Below the pieces are notes generated by a model, which saw only the letters and a list, made by a program, of their open reading frames with translations, searched no databases and was not told where the DNA came from. From contig NZ_RCWZ01000005.1 of assembly GCF_003675385.1 (NCBI RefSeq), positions 434,001 to 498,000 on the forward strand: DNA of 64,000 bases, in the 5' to 3' direction. Positions 27,804-36,562 of the stretch are shown here, in pieces. Numbering within the stretch: the first letter of the stretch is position 1; every line of letters begins with the position of its first letter. The DNA comes from Mucilaginibacter kameinonensis. GTDB taxonomy: Bacteria; Bacteroidota; Bacteroidia; Sphingobacteriales; Sphingobacteriaceae. The translations under genes and the position numbers were made by a program.

Positions 27804-28510
27804 GCTCAGCTTTAGAAAATGTACAACAATATATCAATGGCCTTGGCCCTGTTGAAGCGCTCACCAAACTGGCTGAGCTTTTTCCGGGTGAAGTGATCTT
27901 TTCTACCAGCTTTGGCTGGGAAGATCAGGTGATCAGTCACATGATTTTCAGCAATAATTTGCCTATAAAAGTATTTACACTTGAAACAGGCAGGCTGTTC
28001 CGCGAAACATACTCGGTTTGGGCGGCTACCATGAACAGATATCAAAAACCTATTCATGCCTACTATCCCAATAATGAGTTGCTGGAAGAAATGGTAAGCA
28101 AAAAAGGCCCTAACAGCTTTTACGAATCTGTAGAAAACCGTAAGGAGTGCTGCGGGATCCGTAAAATTGAGCCGCTTAAACGCGCTTTGAAAGGAAACAA
28201 GATCTGGATAACCGGTATCCGTGCCGAGCAATCTGTTAACCGACATGATATGCATGACCTGGAATGGGACGAGCAAAATCAATTGGTAAAGTTCCATCCT
28301 ATTTTTAGCTGGACGCTTGATGAAGTGAAAGCTTACGTTAAACAATACAATATCCCGTACAATTCATTGCATGATAAAGGTTTCCCGAGTATTGGCTGTA
28401 TGCCATGTACCCGTGCAGTAGCCGAAGGCGAAGATTTTCGTGCCGGCCGCTGGTGGTGGGAAGATCAATCTAAAAAAGAATGCGGGTTGCATGAGGTAGC
28501 AAAACCTTGA
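27800..28510 (+). CDS. cysH: Adenylyl-sulfate (APS) reductase, assimilatory
   Basis: The 236-aa protein carries the Fe-S type motifs that separate APS from PAPS reductases: ECCGIRKIEPL (Cys 117-118) and GCMPCTRAV (Cys 200, 203), plus the catalytic KKECGLHE (Cys 228) and the PP-loop-like STSFGWEDQ. It reduces activated sulfate to sulfite using thioredoxin, feeding the sulfite reductase at the operon's start. No ATP sulfurylase (cysD, cysN or sat) lies in this window, so APS must be made by genes elsewhere. Confidence 0.94.
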   Translation: MSSALENVQQYINGLGPVEALTKLAELFPGEVIFSTSFGWEDQVISHMIFSNNLPIKVFTLETGRLFRETYSVWAATMNRYQKPIHAYYPNNELLEEMVSKKGPNSFYESVENRKECCGIRKIEPLKRALKGNKIWITGIRAEQSVNRHDMHDLEWDEQNQLVKFHPIFSWTLDEVKAYVKQYNIPYNSLHDKGFPSIGCMPCTRAVAEGEDFRAGRWWWEDQSKKECGLHEVAKP

Positions 28511-28759
28511 TGAACAGGATTCAAGGATTACCTGATTTTGCGAGTCGGTACTATTACGTTCCCCGAATCCTAAAATAACGTTTCCGGAATAAAGACGCTT
28601 TTTTTTATACGTAGGTCAACTTGGTCGCAAGATCGGTTGGCCTTTTTTATTCCATTCATTTTGATCGCATCGATTTTTCTTACAAGTCACATACAACGAT
28701 AAACTGAGAATAATCTGCATAAAACTCAAGGTAATCCTCAAATCCTAAAAATCAAGGTT
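28503..28759. repeat. Intergenic element bounded by imperfect 32-bp inverted repeats
   Basis: AACCTTGATGAACAGGATTC starts the left arm (28503-28533), which overlaps the cysH stop; the right arm (28728-28759) is its inverted copy with a few mismatches. Between them are about 195 bases with a terminator and no gene. The arms belong to the AATCCT family also seen at 21438-21503, and look like a small non-coding dispersed repeat. Confidence 0.7.
28613..28649 (+). terminator. Intrinsic terminator after the cysH operon
   Basis: AGGTCAACTTGGTC pairs with GATCGGTTGGCCT around a GCAA loop, with one bulged base and a T6 tail. Confidence 0.75.
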
Positions 28760-28760
28760 C

Positions 28761-28795
28761 AAAAAAAGGGATGGTCACTAATCGCGACCATCCCC
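28761..28795 (-). terminator. Intrinsic terminator of the TonB receptor gene
   Basis: On the minus strand GGGATGGTC (28794-28786) pairs with GACCATCCC (28776-28768), followed by seven T's. Confidence 0.85.
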
Positions 28796-28833
28796 TTACA
28801 AACTATATAAAACGTAATAAAAGTTCTTATTTG

Positions 28834-31782
28834 TTATTTATTGTTGGCATTACCTGCTAATAAACCATCAAGCGTTACCGATACATAGTACAAGCCGCCA
28901 ATGGTTGGGCCACCTGCGTATTGGTAGTACCTTTTGTTAAAGATGTCTGTAGCACCTAACTTAAATGTTGCATAGTAAGCAGGAACACGGTAAGTAACCT
29001 GGGCATCAACAGTTTTGATTGATGGTACAGTACCGGTAACCAGCGGACTCTCCCATAGGTACGATTGTTGCCATTTGTAAACTACGTTAAAGCCTAAGTT
29101 TTTAACTACTTCGCGGTTGCCAAACGATACGTTTCCAGACCACTCAGGCGTATTAAAACCGGTAACAAATATATCAGATGCGGTTTGAGCCTTTAGCTTA
29201 TTGAAGCTTACGTTACCTGATACTGTATAATGCTGGTAGAAATTATAGGTAATACCTGCCGATGAGCCATAGTTATGGTAGATATTCTTAGCATTAGTAT
29301 AAACGCGGTACCTGCTTTGGCCCTGACTGGCAGCATTGCTTGATGTGCCGGTTGTAGGGTCGCGGTTAATATCAAGCATCGATAGAACAGCAGCATCTGA
29401 ACCTACAGTTGCTCCATTAGGCACAAACACTTGTACTTGGCCAAGGAAACCGTCATAACGGTTAGTATAAGCATCTATATCGATAAATACTTTGTTATCT
29501 GCTACAATGCCTTTATAACCAACCTCAAATGAAGTGATCTGTTCAGGGCGGGCCGGAGGCAGATCCGCCACTTTTAACAAGTTGCGATTAGCCAAAGCCG
29601 CCTGGTCTGAACCACCTGCAGCATTTACAGCGGCATTGAATGCCACTACCGATGTTTGCGTGTAACTGTTACCAAGGTAACCTAAACCTTCGTTAATGAA
29701 TGGTAAGCTGCCTACACGTTTTACGCGCCCGTTATTTACGTATGATAATGCTTCAAATAGCGATGGGAAGCGATAGCCGTTCTGGAAAGTGAACCTAAAG
29801 TTATGGTTTTGGTTAACTGTATAAACAGCGGCTAAGCGCGGGGTAAATTTAGGATCAAAGTATGGATTGCGGTCCCAACGGATAGAGCCGAATAATTTCA
29901 ACTTTTCATCAAAGAATGTTTTAGTAACCTGGGTAAAAGCGCCATATTTTTTGTAAATCACATCTTTACCGAAAGTACCATCGGCAAGCGGAGTGTTCCT
30001 GTCGGCAATCGGGCGGCTAAAATCCACGAAGTTATTTCCATCGGGCGTAATGCTGTACACACGTACATCGGCACCAACCAACAGGTCAACAAATTTCACC
30101 TTGTCAGTTAAATCCCATTGAGCCTCGCCGTTGTACATATGGCTTTTTTGAACCAATGCGGCACCACCAGTAACAGGTGCATTAGGAATCAGGCTCGATT
30201 TGATATCCCAGTTATTAATACCAATGATGGTTTTACGCAGGGCGTCAAACTCAGGTGTCCCCGGCTCAACACGGCCTTTATCGGCAGCTGCACGGGCAGC
30301 TTGTTCAGCCGCTGCAAGATTTGCAGAGGTAAGTACACCGCCGTTATAAGCTTTTAGAGCGTTACCGTATAAAGTTGCCCAGGCCGAGTTGCTGGCGTGG
30401 TTAAGGTCAAGGTTATCTGCCAATGGTTTTACGTTGAATGAATTACCTGTATTCTCGATAGATTCGTAACCACGTATCAGGAAGTCTTTTCCTTTTAACT
30501 CAATTTTATGATTTTGAACGGTAGCTCCTTGCAACGAGATCTTATTACCACGTTGAAACACGCCGTCCAACCTGCCGTAGCGGTAGGTGTACGATAAGAT
30601 GGTGCTTGGCGTTAATTTATAAGACAGTGTACCATCTAATTTTAAGTTTTTCACATGCGGGTCAACCAGGTCAACTTCATTGTAACCTGTACGTGCAACG
30701 GTTAGATTAGGACGAGCCTTGCCATCAACAGTAATACCTTTTATCGACACCGTGTTACTGCCCGCGAGCGCGTCATCACCATATTTGTTCCAACCATCAT
30801 AAGCCGCATTGCTTGTGCCTGTTAATTCAGGATAAGCTGGGTTTGCAGATTTCAGGTTAGTCGGGTTCTGATCTAAACGGGTATCCGACTGCCAATCCTG
30901 GCCTTGCATGTAGCTAAAGTTCACTTTAACGGCAAACTTATCGTTAAAGGCTTTGGCATAACGTAAAGCATCTTCGGTAATTGAACTGGCGCCTAAACGG
31001 TCGTTACCCACATGGTTAACCGCCTGACGGTGATAAAAGCTCAAGCCCTGGTATTTAAAAGGATCTTTAGTGAACAGGTTTGATAAGCCGTTAATTGCAT
31101 TGGTGCCATAAAGGGCCGCAGCCGCGCCCGGAGTAATTTCCACACTGGCAATATCCAGCTCGGTTGGGCCAATGGCATTACCCAGTGGTACGCCTAACGT
31201 AGCCGACTGCATATCAACACCGTCAACCAGTTGCATAAACCTAAAGTTGTTAGGACTATTGAAACCGCGGGTGTTTGGTACTTTTAGGGTGATACTGGTG
31301 GTGGTCATTTGTACACCTTTAACGTTCTCAAGCGCATCGTAAAAACTCGGCCCAGGCGATTGCTTTAATGCCGTAATACTCAGCTTTTCAATAGCAACAG
31401 GCGACCGGAGCAGCTTTTCTTCCTTACGGGATGCCGTCACTACAACTTCGTTAACCAACAGCGATTGCGTGGTAAGTGTGATGTTTACGGCGCTGTTAGC
31501 ATTTTTTATATAAAATTCCTGTGGCTGATAACCTACTGCTGTAAAAACAAGTGTATATGGTAATTTTGCGCTGGTAGTTAACGAAAATTTACCGGTTGTA
31601 TCTGTTGATGTTTTATTTGTTGTACCTTTTATGGATACGGTAGCCCCTACCAGCGGTTTTCCCTGGTCATCGTCTACTTTTCCGCTCAATATGTATGAGC
31701 CATTTAATTGCGCGCGGCTTATGCCCGGTAACAGTACCAGGAAGAGCACAATTATTTTAATTGAGTTTGTAAAAATTTTCAT
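28834..31782 (-). CDS. TonB-dependent receptor, probably for a sulfur-containing nutrient
   Basis: The 982-aa protein has a signal peptide (ending GISRAQ), a carboxypeptidase-like regulatory domain (about 30-110, GKPLVGATVSIKGTTNK), a plug (about 135-240, NEVVVTASRKEEKL and ELDIASVEITPGAAAALYG) and a barrel ending at ASN-rich GNANNK. It lacks an STN domain and has no SusD partner, so it is a classic receptor for metals, cofactors or small molecules. Two context clues point to sulfur: it lies next to the sulfate-reduction operon, and its mRNA leader encodes a peptide ending in three Cys codons. The substrate is not known. Confidence 0.93.
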   Translation of the reverse strand: MKIFTNSIKIIVLFLVLLPGISRAQLNGSYILSGKVDDDQGKPLVGATVSIKGTTNKTSTDTTGKFSLTTSAKLPYTLVFTAVGYQPQEFYIKNANSAVNITLTTQSLLVNEVVVTASRKEEKLLRSPVAIEKLSITALKQSPGPSFYDALENVKGVQMTTTSITLKVPNTRGFNSPNNFRFMQLVDGVDMQSATLGVPLGNAIGPTELDIASVEITPGAAAALYGTNAINGLSNLFTKDPFKYQGLSFYHRQAVNHVGNDRLGASSITEDALRYAKAFNDKFAVKVNFSYMQGQDWQSDTRLDQNPTNLKSANPAYPELTGTSNAAYDGWNKYGDDALAGSNTVSIKGITVDGKARPNLTVARTGYNEVDLVDPHVKNLKLDGTLSYKLTPSTILSYTYRYGRLDGVFQRGNKISLQGATVQNHKIELKGKDFLIRGYESIENTGNSFNVKPLADNLDLNHASNSAWATLYGNALKAYNGGVLTSANLAAAEQAARAAADKGRVEPGTPEFDALRKTIIGINNWDIKSSLIPNAPVTGGAALVQKSHMYNGEAQWDLTDKVKFVDLLVGADVRVYSITPDGNNFVDFSRPIADRNTPLADGTFGKDVIYKKYGAFTQVTKTFFDEKLKLFGSIRWDRNPYFDPKFTPRLAAVYTVNQNHNFRFTFQNGYRFPSLFEALSYVNNGRVKRVGSLPFINEGLGYLGNSYTQTSVVAFNAAVNAAGGSDQAALANRNLLKVADLPPARPEQITSFEVGYKGIVADNKVFIDIDAYTNRYDGFLGQVQVFVPNGATVGSDAAVLSMLDINRDPTTGTSSNAASQGQSRYRVYTNAKNIYHNYGSSAGITYNFYQHYTVSGNVSFNKLKAQTASDIFVTGFNTPEWSGNVSFGNREVVKNLGFNVVYKWQQSYLWESPLVTGTVPSIKTVDAQVTYRVPAYYATFKLGATDIFNKRYYQYAGGPTIGGLYYVSVTLDGLLAGNANNK

Positions 31783-31828
31783 GAAGTAATGGTGTGGTGG
31801 TTATTAAAATTGTGATTTTGGGTTTTGT

Positions 31829-31861
31829 GTTATTGTTGATGAGGTTAAATTCAACAACAAC
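31829..31861 (-). promoter_or_regulatory. Stem-loop over the Cys codons of the TonB receptor leader
   Basis: In the minus-strand RNA, GUUGUUGUUGA (31861-31851) can pair with UCAACAAUAAC (31839-31829): eleven pairs including one G-U, 11-base loop. The first arm contains the Cys codons and stop codon of the leader frame, so a ribosome stalled there would open the stem. No T-run follows before the receptor start at 31782, so how it would act is unclear. Confidence 0.6.
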
Positions 31862-31925
31862 ACCCTGCAGTTAGGAGCTGCATTTTTAACATGGAGTGAT
31901 TGGCAATTGCATTAAAATGATACAT
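31851..31925 (-). CDS. Leader peptide ending Cys-Cys-Cys, upstream of the TonB receptor
   Basis: A 24-codon frame from ATG 31925 starts MYHFNAIANH and ends LLTAGCCC followed by TGA (31853-31851). Inner ATGs at 31892 and 31883 would give 13 or 10 residues. Three adjacent TGT codons just before the stop are the signature of the polycysteine upstream frames known in mycobacteria. It lies between a very good promoter (31945-31974) and the receptor start, 68 bases downstream of its stop. It is not in any usual gene list because of its size. Confidence 0.7.
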   Translation of the reverse strand: MYHFNAIANHSMLKMQLLTAGCCC

Positions 31926-31944
31926 TGTCTATAGAATTAGTCGA

Positions 31945-31974
31945 CAAAAATATAAATTAAAAGCTTGCTGTCAA
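31945..31974 (-). promoter_or_regulatory. Promoter of the TonB receptor leader
   Basis: On the minus strand TTG (31974-31972), exactly 19 bases, then TATTTTTG (31952-31945): a full match to the Bacteroidota -33/-7 pattern. The predicted start is about 13-15 bases before the first leader ATG. Confidence 0.7.
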
Positions 31975-32120
31975 GGCAATTATTCATTTTTTTTGAGTTT
32001 TTGATGATTTTGGCATCATTTCACTATAAAATCCATCACTTTAGTGGATATTTTAAAATAAACAAGGCCTAATTACGCTCAAATTTGTAATATTGAAGCC
32101 TCAACCTCTGTACTCAGCTA

Positions 32121-33200
32121 ATGGCTTTCAATTATCAACGCATCGTTATTAAAATCGGCTCAAATGTTATTACCCAGGAAAATGGCCTTCCCGACCAGTC
32201 ACGAATAAAACATTTGGTTGAACAGATAGCCGCGATAAAAAAGCAAAATATTGAAGTTATCCTGGTATCGTCAGGTGCCGTAGCATCAGGCCGTAGTTTG
32301 ATCACCGTATCTGAAAAATCAGATGCGGTAGCTGCCCGCCAGGTACTTGCTTCTATAGGCCAGGTAAAACTCATCAATACCTACTCGCATTTATTTGAGC
32401 AGTTTCAGATCCTGTGTTCGCAGGTTTTGGTTACCCGCGAAGATTTCAGGGACAGGATGCACTACCTCAATATGAAAAACTGCCTTGAGGCCTTGTTGCA
32501 ATACGAGGTGATCCCTGTTGTGAACGAAAATGACGTGGTATCGGTAACCGAACTGATGTTTACCGACAATGATGAGCTGGCAGGTCTGATAGCCTCTATG
32601 CTTAATGCTAACGCCCTGATCATCCTTACTAATGTCGATGGTATTTATAACGGCGACCCTAAAGCAGCCGGTTCAGCAGTGATAGATGAAGTAAGCGGTA
32701 ACGGGCTTGATTTTTCAAGTTTCGTGTCGTCAGGCCGTTCGCAATTTGGTCGTGGTGGAATGATCACCAAATCTACTATGGCACAAAAAACAGCCCAGTT
32801 AGGGATTTCGGTGCATATTGCAAATGGTAAACGGGACAGTATATTAACCGATGTGTTGGAGAATCAGGTTACACATACCCGTTTCATTCCTAATAAAACA
32901 GCATCGGGTAAAAAGAAATGGATTGCCCATTCCGAAAAATCTGCAACGGGCAGCGTGTTGATCAACGCCGGAGCCAAAGCCGCCCTGATCTCAAACAAAG
33001 CAACCAGTTTATTACCTGTTGGTATTGTTGGCGTGATAACCGACTTTAAAAAAGGGGATATTATTAAACTGATTGACGATACCGATAAATTGATAGGTTT
33101 AGGTATTGCCGAATACGGTGCCGACAAGGCCCGTGAACGCATCGGCCAAAAAAACCAGAAAGCGTTGGTACATTACGATTATCTTTACTTACAAGGCTAA
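32121..33200 (+). CDS. proB: Glutamate 5-kinase
   Basis: The 359-aa protein has the amino-acid kinase fold (RIVIKIGSNVIT, LVSSGAVASGR, VVNENDVVSV, FTDNDELAGLIASM and GRGGMITKSTMAQ) and a C-terminal PUA domain from about residue 270. It phosphorylates glutamate at the gamma position, the first step of proline synthesis in the cytoplasm. The next gene, five bases downstream, encodes the second step. Confidence 0.96.
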   Translation: MAFNYQRIVIKIGSNVITQENGLPDQSRIKHLVEQIAAIKKQNIEVILVSSGAVASGRSLITVSEKSDAVAARQVLASIGQVKLINTYSHLFEQFQILCSQVLVTREDFRDRMHYLNMKNCLEALLQYEVIPVVNENDVVSVTELMFTDNDELAGLIASMLNANALIILTNVDGIYNGDPKAAGSAVIDEVSGNGLDFSSFVSSGRSQFGRGGMITKSTMAQKTAQLGISVHIANGKRDSILTDVLENQVTHTRFIPNKTASGKKKWIAHSEKSATGSVLINAGAKAALISNKATSLLPVGIVGVITDFKKGDIIKLIDDTDKLIGLGIAEYGADKARERIGQKNQKALVHYDYLYLQG

Positions 33201-33205
33201 ATAAC

Positions 33206-34453
33206 ATGAACTATAACAGCTATTTTGATAAAGCACGTGAAGCAAGTCGCAAAGCAACCCTTGCCCCTGCCCTGATCAACAAGGTTTTGGAGGATGTAGC
33301 TGCTGAAGCAATTGCCCAAACCGGATATATCCTGGCCGAGAACCAAAAAGACCTTGACCGCATGGATCCGGCCGATCCAAAATATGACCGTCTTAAGCTA
33401 ACAGCTGATCGCATTACGGGAATTGCCGGGGATATGCTAAGTGTGGCCAAATTAGATAGTCCGCTTGGCAAACAGCTTTCGGCCACAGAAATGCCCAATG
33501 GTTTATCCATATCAAAAATACGTGTGCCACTCGGCGTTGTGGGGGTTATATATGAAGCGAGACCAAACGTAACTTTTGATGTTTTCGCACTTTGCTTTAA
33601 AACAGGTAACATCAGTGTACTAAAAGGTGGCAGCGATGCCGATTTCTCAAACAGGGCTATCATCTCGGTTATCCATAAAGTATTGGAGAAACATAGTGTT
33701 GATATAAATGTCGCCACTTTACTTCCAGCTGAACGGGAGGCTACTACTGCCCTGTTGAATGCTATTGGCTATATTGATGTACTTATCCCGAGAGGAAGCC
33801 AGTCACTGATTGATTTTGTACGCGATAATAGCAAGGTTCCTGTCATTGAAACTGGTGCCGGTATAGTGCATACCTATTTTGATGAATCAGGCGATTTGGA
33901 AAAAGGCGCTGAGATTATTGCCAACGCTAAAACTCGTCGTGTAAGCGTTTGTAATGCTTTGGATTGCTTGATCATCCACTCGGCAAGGTTGAGTGACCTG
34001 CCCCGATTATCACACATATTAAAAGAAAAAGAGGTAGAACTCTTTGCTGATGAGCGTGCTTTTGATGCGCTTAAAAATGACTACCCCGCCTACCTGTTGC
34101 ATAAAGCCAGCCCGGAACACTTTGGTACTGAATTTCTTTCAATGAAGATGGCTATTAAAACCGTAGACTCATTTAACGAAGCACTGGAATATATTGCCAT
34201 AAACAGTTCCAAACACAGCGAAGCCATTATCTCGGAGAACGCCGAAAATATCGCCCAATTTTTAAATGATGTTGATGCCGCCGCCGTGTACGCAAACGTA
34301 TCAACTGCCTTTACCGATGGCGCTCAATTCGGACTTGGTGCCGAAATTGGTATCAGCACCCAAAAACTTCACGCTCGCGGCCCTATGGGGCTTGAAGAAC
34401 TCACCAGTTACAAATGGCTGGTTAAAGGAAACGGACAAACCCGTAACCCGTAA
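33206..34453 (+). CDS. proA: Gamma-glutamyl phosphate reductase
   Basis: The 415-aa protein matches the family along its length: VPLGVVGVIYEARPNVTFD, NISVLKGGSDADFSNRA, the catalytic Cys in RRVSVCNALDCL and GPMGLEELTSYKW at the end. It reduces gamma-glutamyl phosphate with NADPH to glutamate semialdehyde. It forms a two-gene operon with proB and is followed by a strong hairpin. The third proline gene, proC, is not in the window. Confidence 0.96.
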   Translation: MNYNSYFDKAREASRKATLAPALINKVLEDVAAEAIAQTGYILAENQKDLDRMDPADPKYDRLKLTADRITGIAGDMLSVAKLDSPLGKQLSATEMPNGLSISKIRVPLGVVGVIYEARPNVTFDVFALCFKTGNISVLKGGSDADFSNRAIISVIHKVLEKHSVDINVATLLPAEREATTALLNAIGYIDVLIPRGSQSLIDFVRDNSKVPVIETGAGIVHTYFDESGDLEKGAEIIANAKTRRVSVCNALDCLIIHSARLSDLPRLSHILKEKEVELFADERAFDALKNDYPAYLLHKASPEHFGTEFLSMKMAIKTVDSFNEALEYIAINSSKHSEAIISENAENIAQFLNDVDAAAVYANVSTAFTDGAQFGLGAEIGISTQKLHARGPMGLEELTSYKWLVKGNGQTRNP

Positions 34454-34486
34454 ACTTATTACTCCGAAAATCTTTATTACATAAAA

Positions 34487-34516
34487 AAGGTGCTTACTAC
34501 GTGTAGTAAGCACCTT
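34487..34516 (-). terminator. Intrinsic terminator, best in the minus direction
   Basis: AAGGTGCTTACTA pairs perfectly with TAGTAAGCACCTT around a 4-base loop. The T-run lies on the minus-strand side, directly behind the 30-codon gene at 34545; it may also end proBA transcripts. Confidence 0.8.
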
Positions 34517-34544
34517 AAAAGTGTTATTCCCTATTGTTTTGCGT

Positions 34545-34637
34545 TTACTTTATTAAGTAGTTGGCTGCGGCAATAAAGCAGATAATCACTAAAATCACGC
34601 CCTGTAATTTTTGTTCTAAAGTCAATTGAGTTAACAT
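34545..34637 (-). CDS. 30-aa single-span membrane peptide
   Basis: The frame reads MLTQLTLEQKLQG and then a hydrophobic stretch VILVIICFIAAANYL, ending IK. It has a short charged N-terminus and one predicted membrane helix. The frame is followed after 28 bases by a perfect terminator with its T-run in the same direction, which supports a real transcript. It is below the usual size cut-off. Function is unknown; similar tiny membrane proteins often modulate larger membrane complexes. Confidence 0.6.
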   Translation of the reverse strand: MLTQLTLEQKLQGVILVIICFIAAANYLIK

Positions 34638-35225
34638 ATTTTTATTAATTAGGATATAGCAAATTTATAATGTAATAGGTCTGTTACAATAGGCGGTATC
34701 ATTTTTACATTATTTTTAATAAATAATACCACCTGTTTTTATAATAGTTAAACCGACATTTATTATTTAAAATTTTAGCAACAAAAACGCCTGAATATTG
34801 AATTCGGTGTACCATTTACACCCCGTTTTTATGTAACATTTTTAGCATAAATGCTGGTTTGAATGCAATGTTTAATTGGTTTTTATTTGTTGGGGTTTTA
34901 CGAATGCATCTGTACGCTGGTTACACTAAGCCATTGAGATTCATACTCCTTATATGTTTAAATGCCACCTGTATTAAGCCAGTGTTAAGGTTATTGCCGT
35001 TGAAACATTTAACTTATACTAAGGAAATAATAAACATCATATAGCTTTCTTGGAAAGATGTATTACGCCAAGGGGCTTAATCACACTTGAGTTTTACTTT
35101 ATATACGAATTATAAAGCACTGAAAATAAACAATAATTAACTATTAATTAACTCGGAAAGAGTTCGATTGCAACACATTTTACCCTATACTGACTAAGGG
35201 TATATTAACATAAAAACCAAATAGG
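34638..35225. other. Gene-free AT-rich spacer before mnmA
   Basis: About 590 bases with no convincing gene. A 61-codon frame at 34859 has no recognisable features. GGTAT (34693) and ATACC form the ends of a loose inverted repeat to about 34732. Confidence 0.5.
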
Positions 35226-35233
35226 TATCTTTG
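35226..35233 (+). promoter_or_regulatory. -7 box of mnmA
   Basis: TATCTTTG matches TAnnTTTG and ends seven bases before the ATG, so the transcript has almost no 5' leader. No clear -33 box. Confidence 0.5.
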
Positions 35234-35240
35234 CAAAATT

Positions 35241-36329
35241 ATGAGTAAGCACGGTAGGATATTAGTGGCAATGAGCGGCGGAGTTGATAGTTCGGTAGCG
35301 GCAGTGATGTTGCATGAGCAGGGCTATGAGGTAATTGGTTTAACCATGAAAACCTGGGACTACGCCTCATCGGGCGGTAGTTCAAAAGAAACCGGCTGCT
35401 GCAGCCTGGATAGTATTAATGATGCGCGCGCCCTTGCTGTTGGCTACGGCTTTCCGCATTATATATTAGATATCCGTAACGAGTTTGGCGATTTTGTAAT
35501 CGATAACTTTGTTGACGAGTATTTGGCGGGCCGCACCCCTAACCCATGTGTATTATGTAACACCCACATTAAATGGGAAGCACTATTAAAACGTGCCGAT
35601 AAGCTTGATTGTGAATTTATAGCCACAGGACACTATGCAAACATCCGTTTGCAGGATAACGGCCGTTACGTAATTTCAAAAGGCAAAGACACTAATAAAG
35701 ACCAGTCATACGTATTGTGGGGAGTATCGCAGAAAAATCTTGCACGTACTAAATTCCCTTTGGGCAGTTTTTCAAAGCCTGAGATCAGGCAGATGGCGCT
35801 TGATATGGGACAGATTGAACTTGCCGGTAAAAGCGAGAGCTATGAGATCTGTTTTGTTCCCGATAACGATTATCGTTCATTCCTTCGCCATAAAGTTGAA
35901 GATTTGGATGAAAGGGTTGGCCCGGGCAATTTTGTGCTTTCAAATGGCACCGTTGTCGGTAAACACCAGGGCTATCCTTTTTATACCATCGGCCAGCGGA
36001 AAGGCTTGGGTGTGGCTTTAGGTCATCCAATGTTTGTGATGCGCATCGACCCTGAAACCAATACTGTTGCTTTAGGTACAGCCGATGAACTGGAACGCAA
36101 ACAGGCATGGGTAAGGAACCTCAACCTCATTAAATACGAAACCATAAGTGAGCCGCTTGAAGCTATCACTAAAATACGCTATAAAGATACCGGCACCCAA
36201 AGTACCATTCTTCAAATGAACGAGCATATGAAGGTTGATTTCCATCATAATGTATCAGGCATAGCTCCAGGCCAGTCTGCAGTATTTTATGAAGGTGATG
36301 ACCTGCTTGGTGGCGGTTTCCTGATGTAA
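35241..36329 (+). CDS. mnmA: tRNA 2-thiouridine(34) synthase
   Basis: The 362-aa protein has the PP-loop ATPase motif SGGVDSS (residues 12-18), the first catalytic Cys in NPCVLCN (Cys 103) and the second in YEICFVPD (Cys 204), with GQRKGLGVALGHP in the central domain. It activates and thiolates uridine 34 of Lys, Glu and Gln tRNAs, receiving sulfur from an IscS relay. It stands alone between spacers. Start chosen at the first ATG, behind a -7 box. Confidence 0.96.
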   Translation: MSKHGRILVAMSGGVDSSVAAVMLHEQGYEVIGLTMKTWDYASSGGSSKETGCCSLDSINDARALAVGYGFPHYILDIRNEFGDFVIDNFVDEYLAGRTPNPCVLCNTHIKWEALLKRADKLDCEFIATGHYANIRLQDNGRYVISKGKDTNKDQSYVLWGVSQKNLARTKFPLGSFSKPEIRQMALDMGQIELAGKSESYEICFVPDNDYRSFLRHKVEDLDERVGPGNFVLSNGTVVGKHQGYPFYTIGQRKGLGVALGHPMFVMRIDPETNTVALGTADELERKQAWVRNLNLIKYETISEPLEAITKIRYKDTGTQSTILQMNEHMKVDFHHNVSGIAPGQSAVFYEGDDLLGGGFLM

Positions 36330-36562
36330 ACATCCTTTTTTTCCTTCATATTTTAAGTTGAAAATATGAATTGAACAATTGCTTGTTATCAATTTATTAA
36401 GATAAAAGCAATTGTTTTATCATAATGCTATTTTCAATGGCATTTTAACATTATTTCTTCAACTCAAAGCCCAATAAGCGTTCATTTTTTGCACCTTTTA
36501 CTAAAAACTAATTGGTGTTTCGCTTACTTTATGTTTTATTTGCAAAAACTAAAACTGATTAA

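Noticed and set aside
34859..35044. 61-aa frame in the spacer before mnmA
   Set aside because: No domain, promoter or consistent coding pattern; very AT-rich surroundings make chance frames common.
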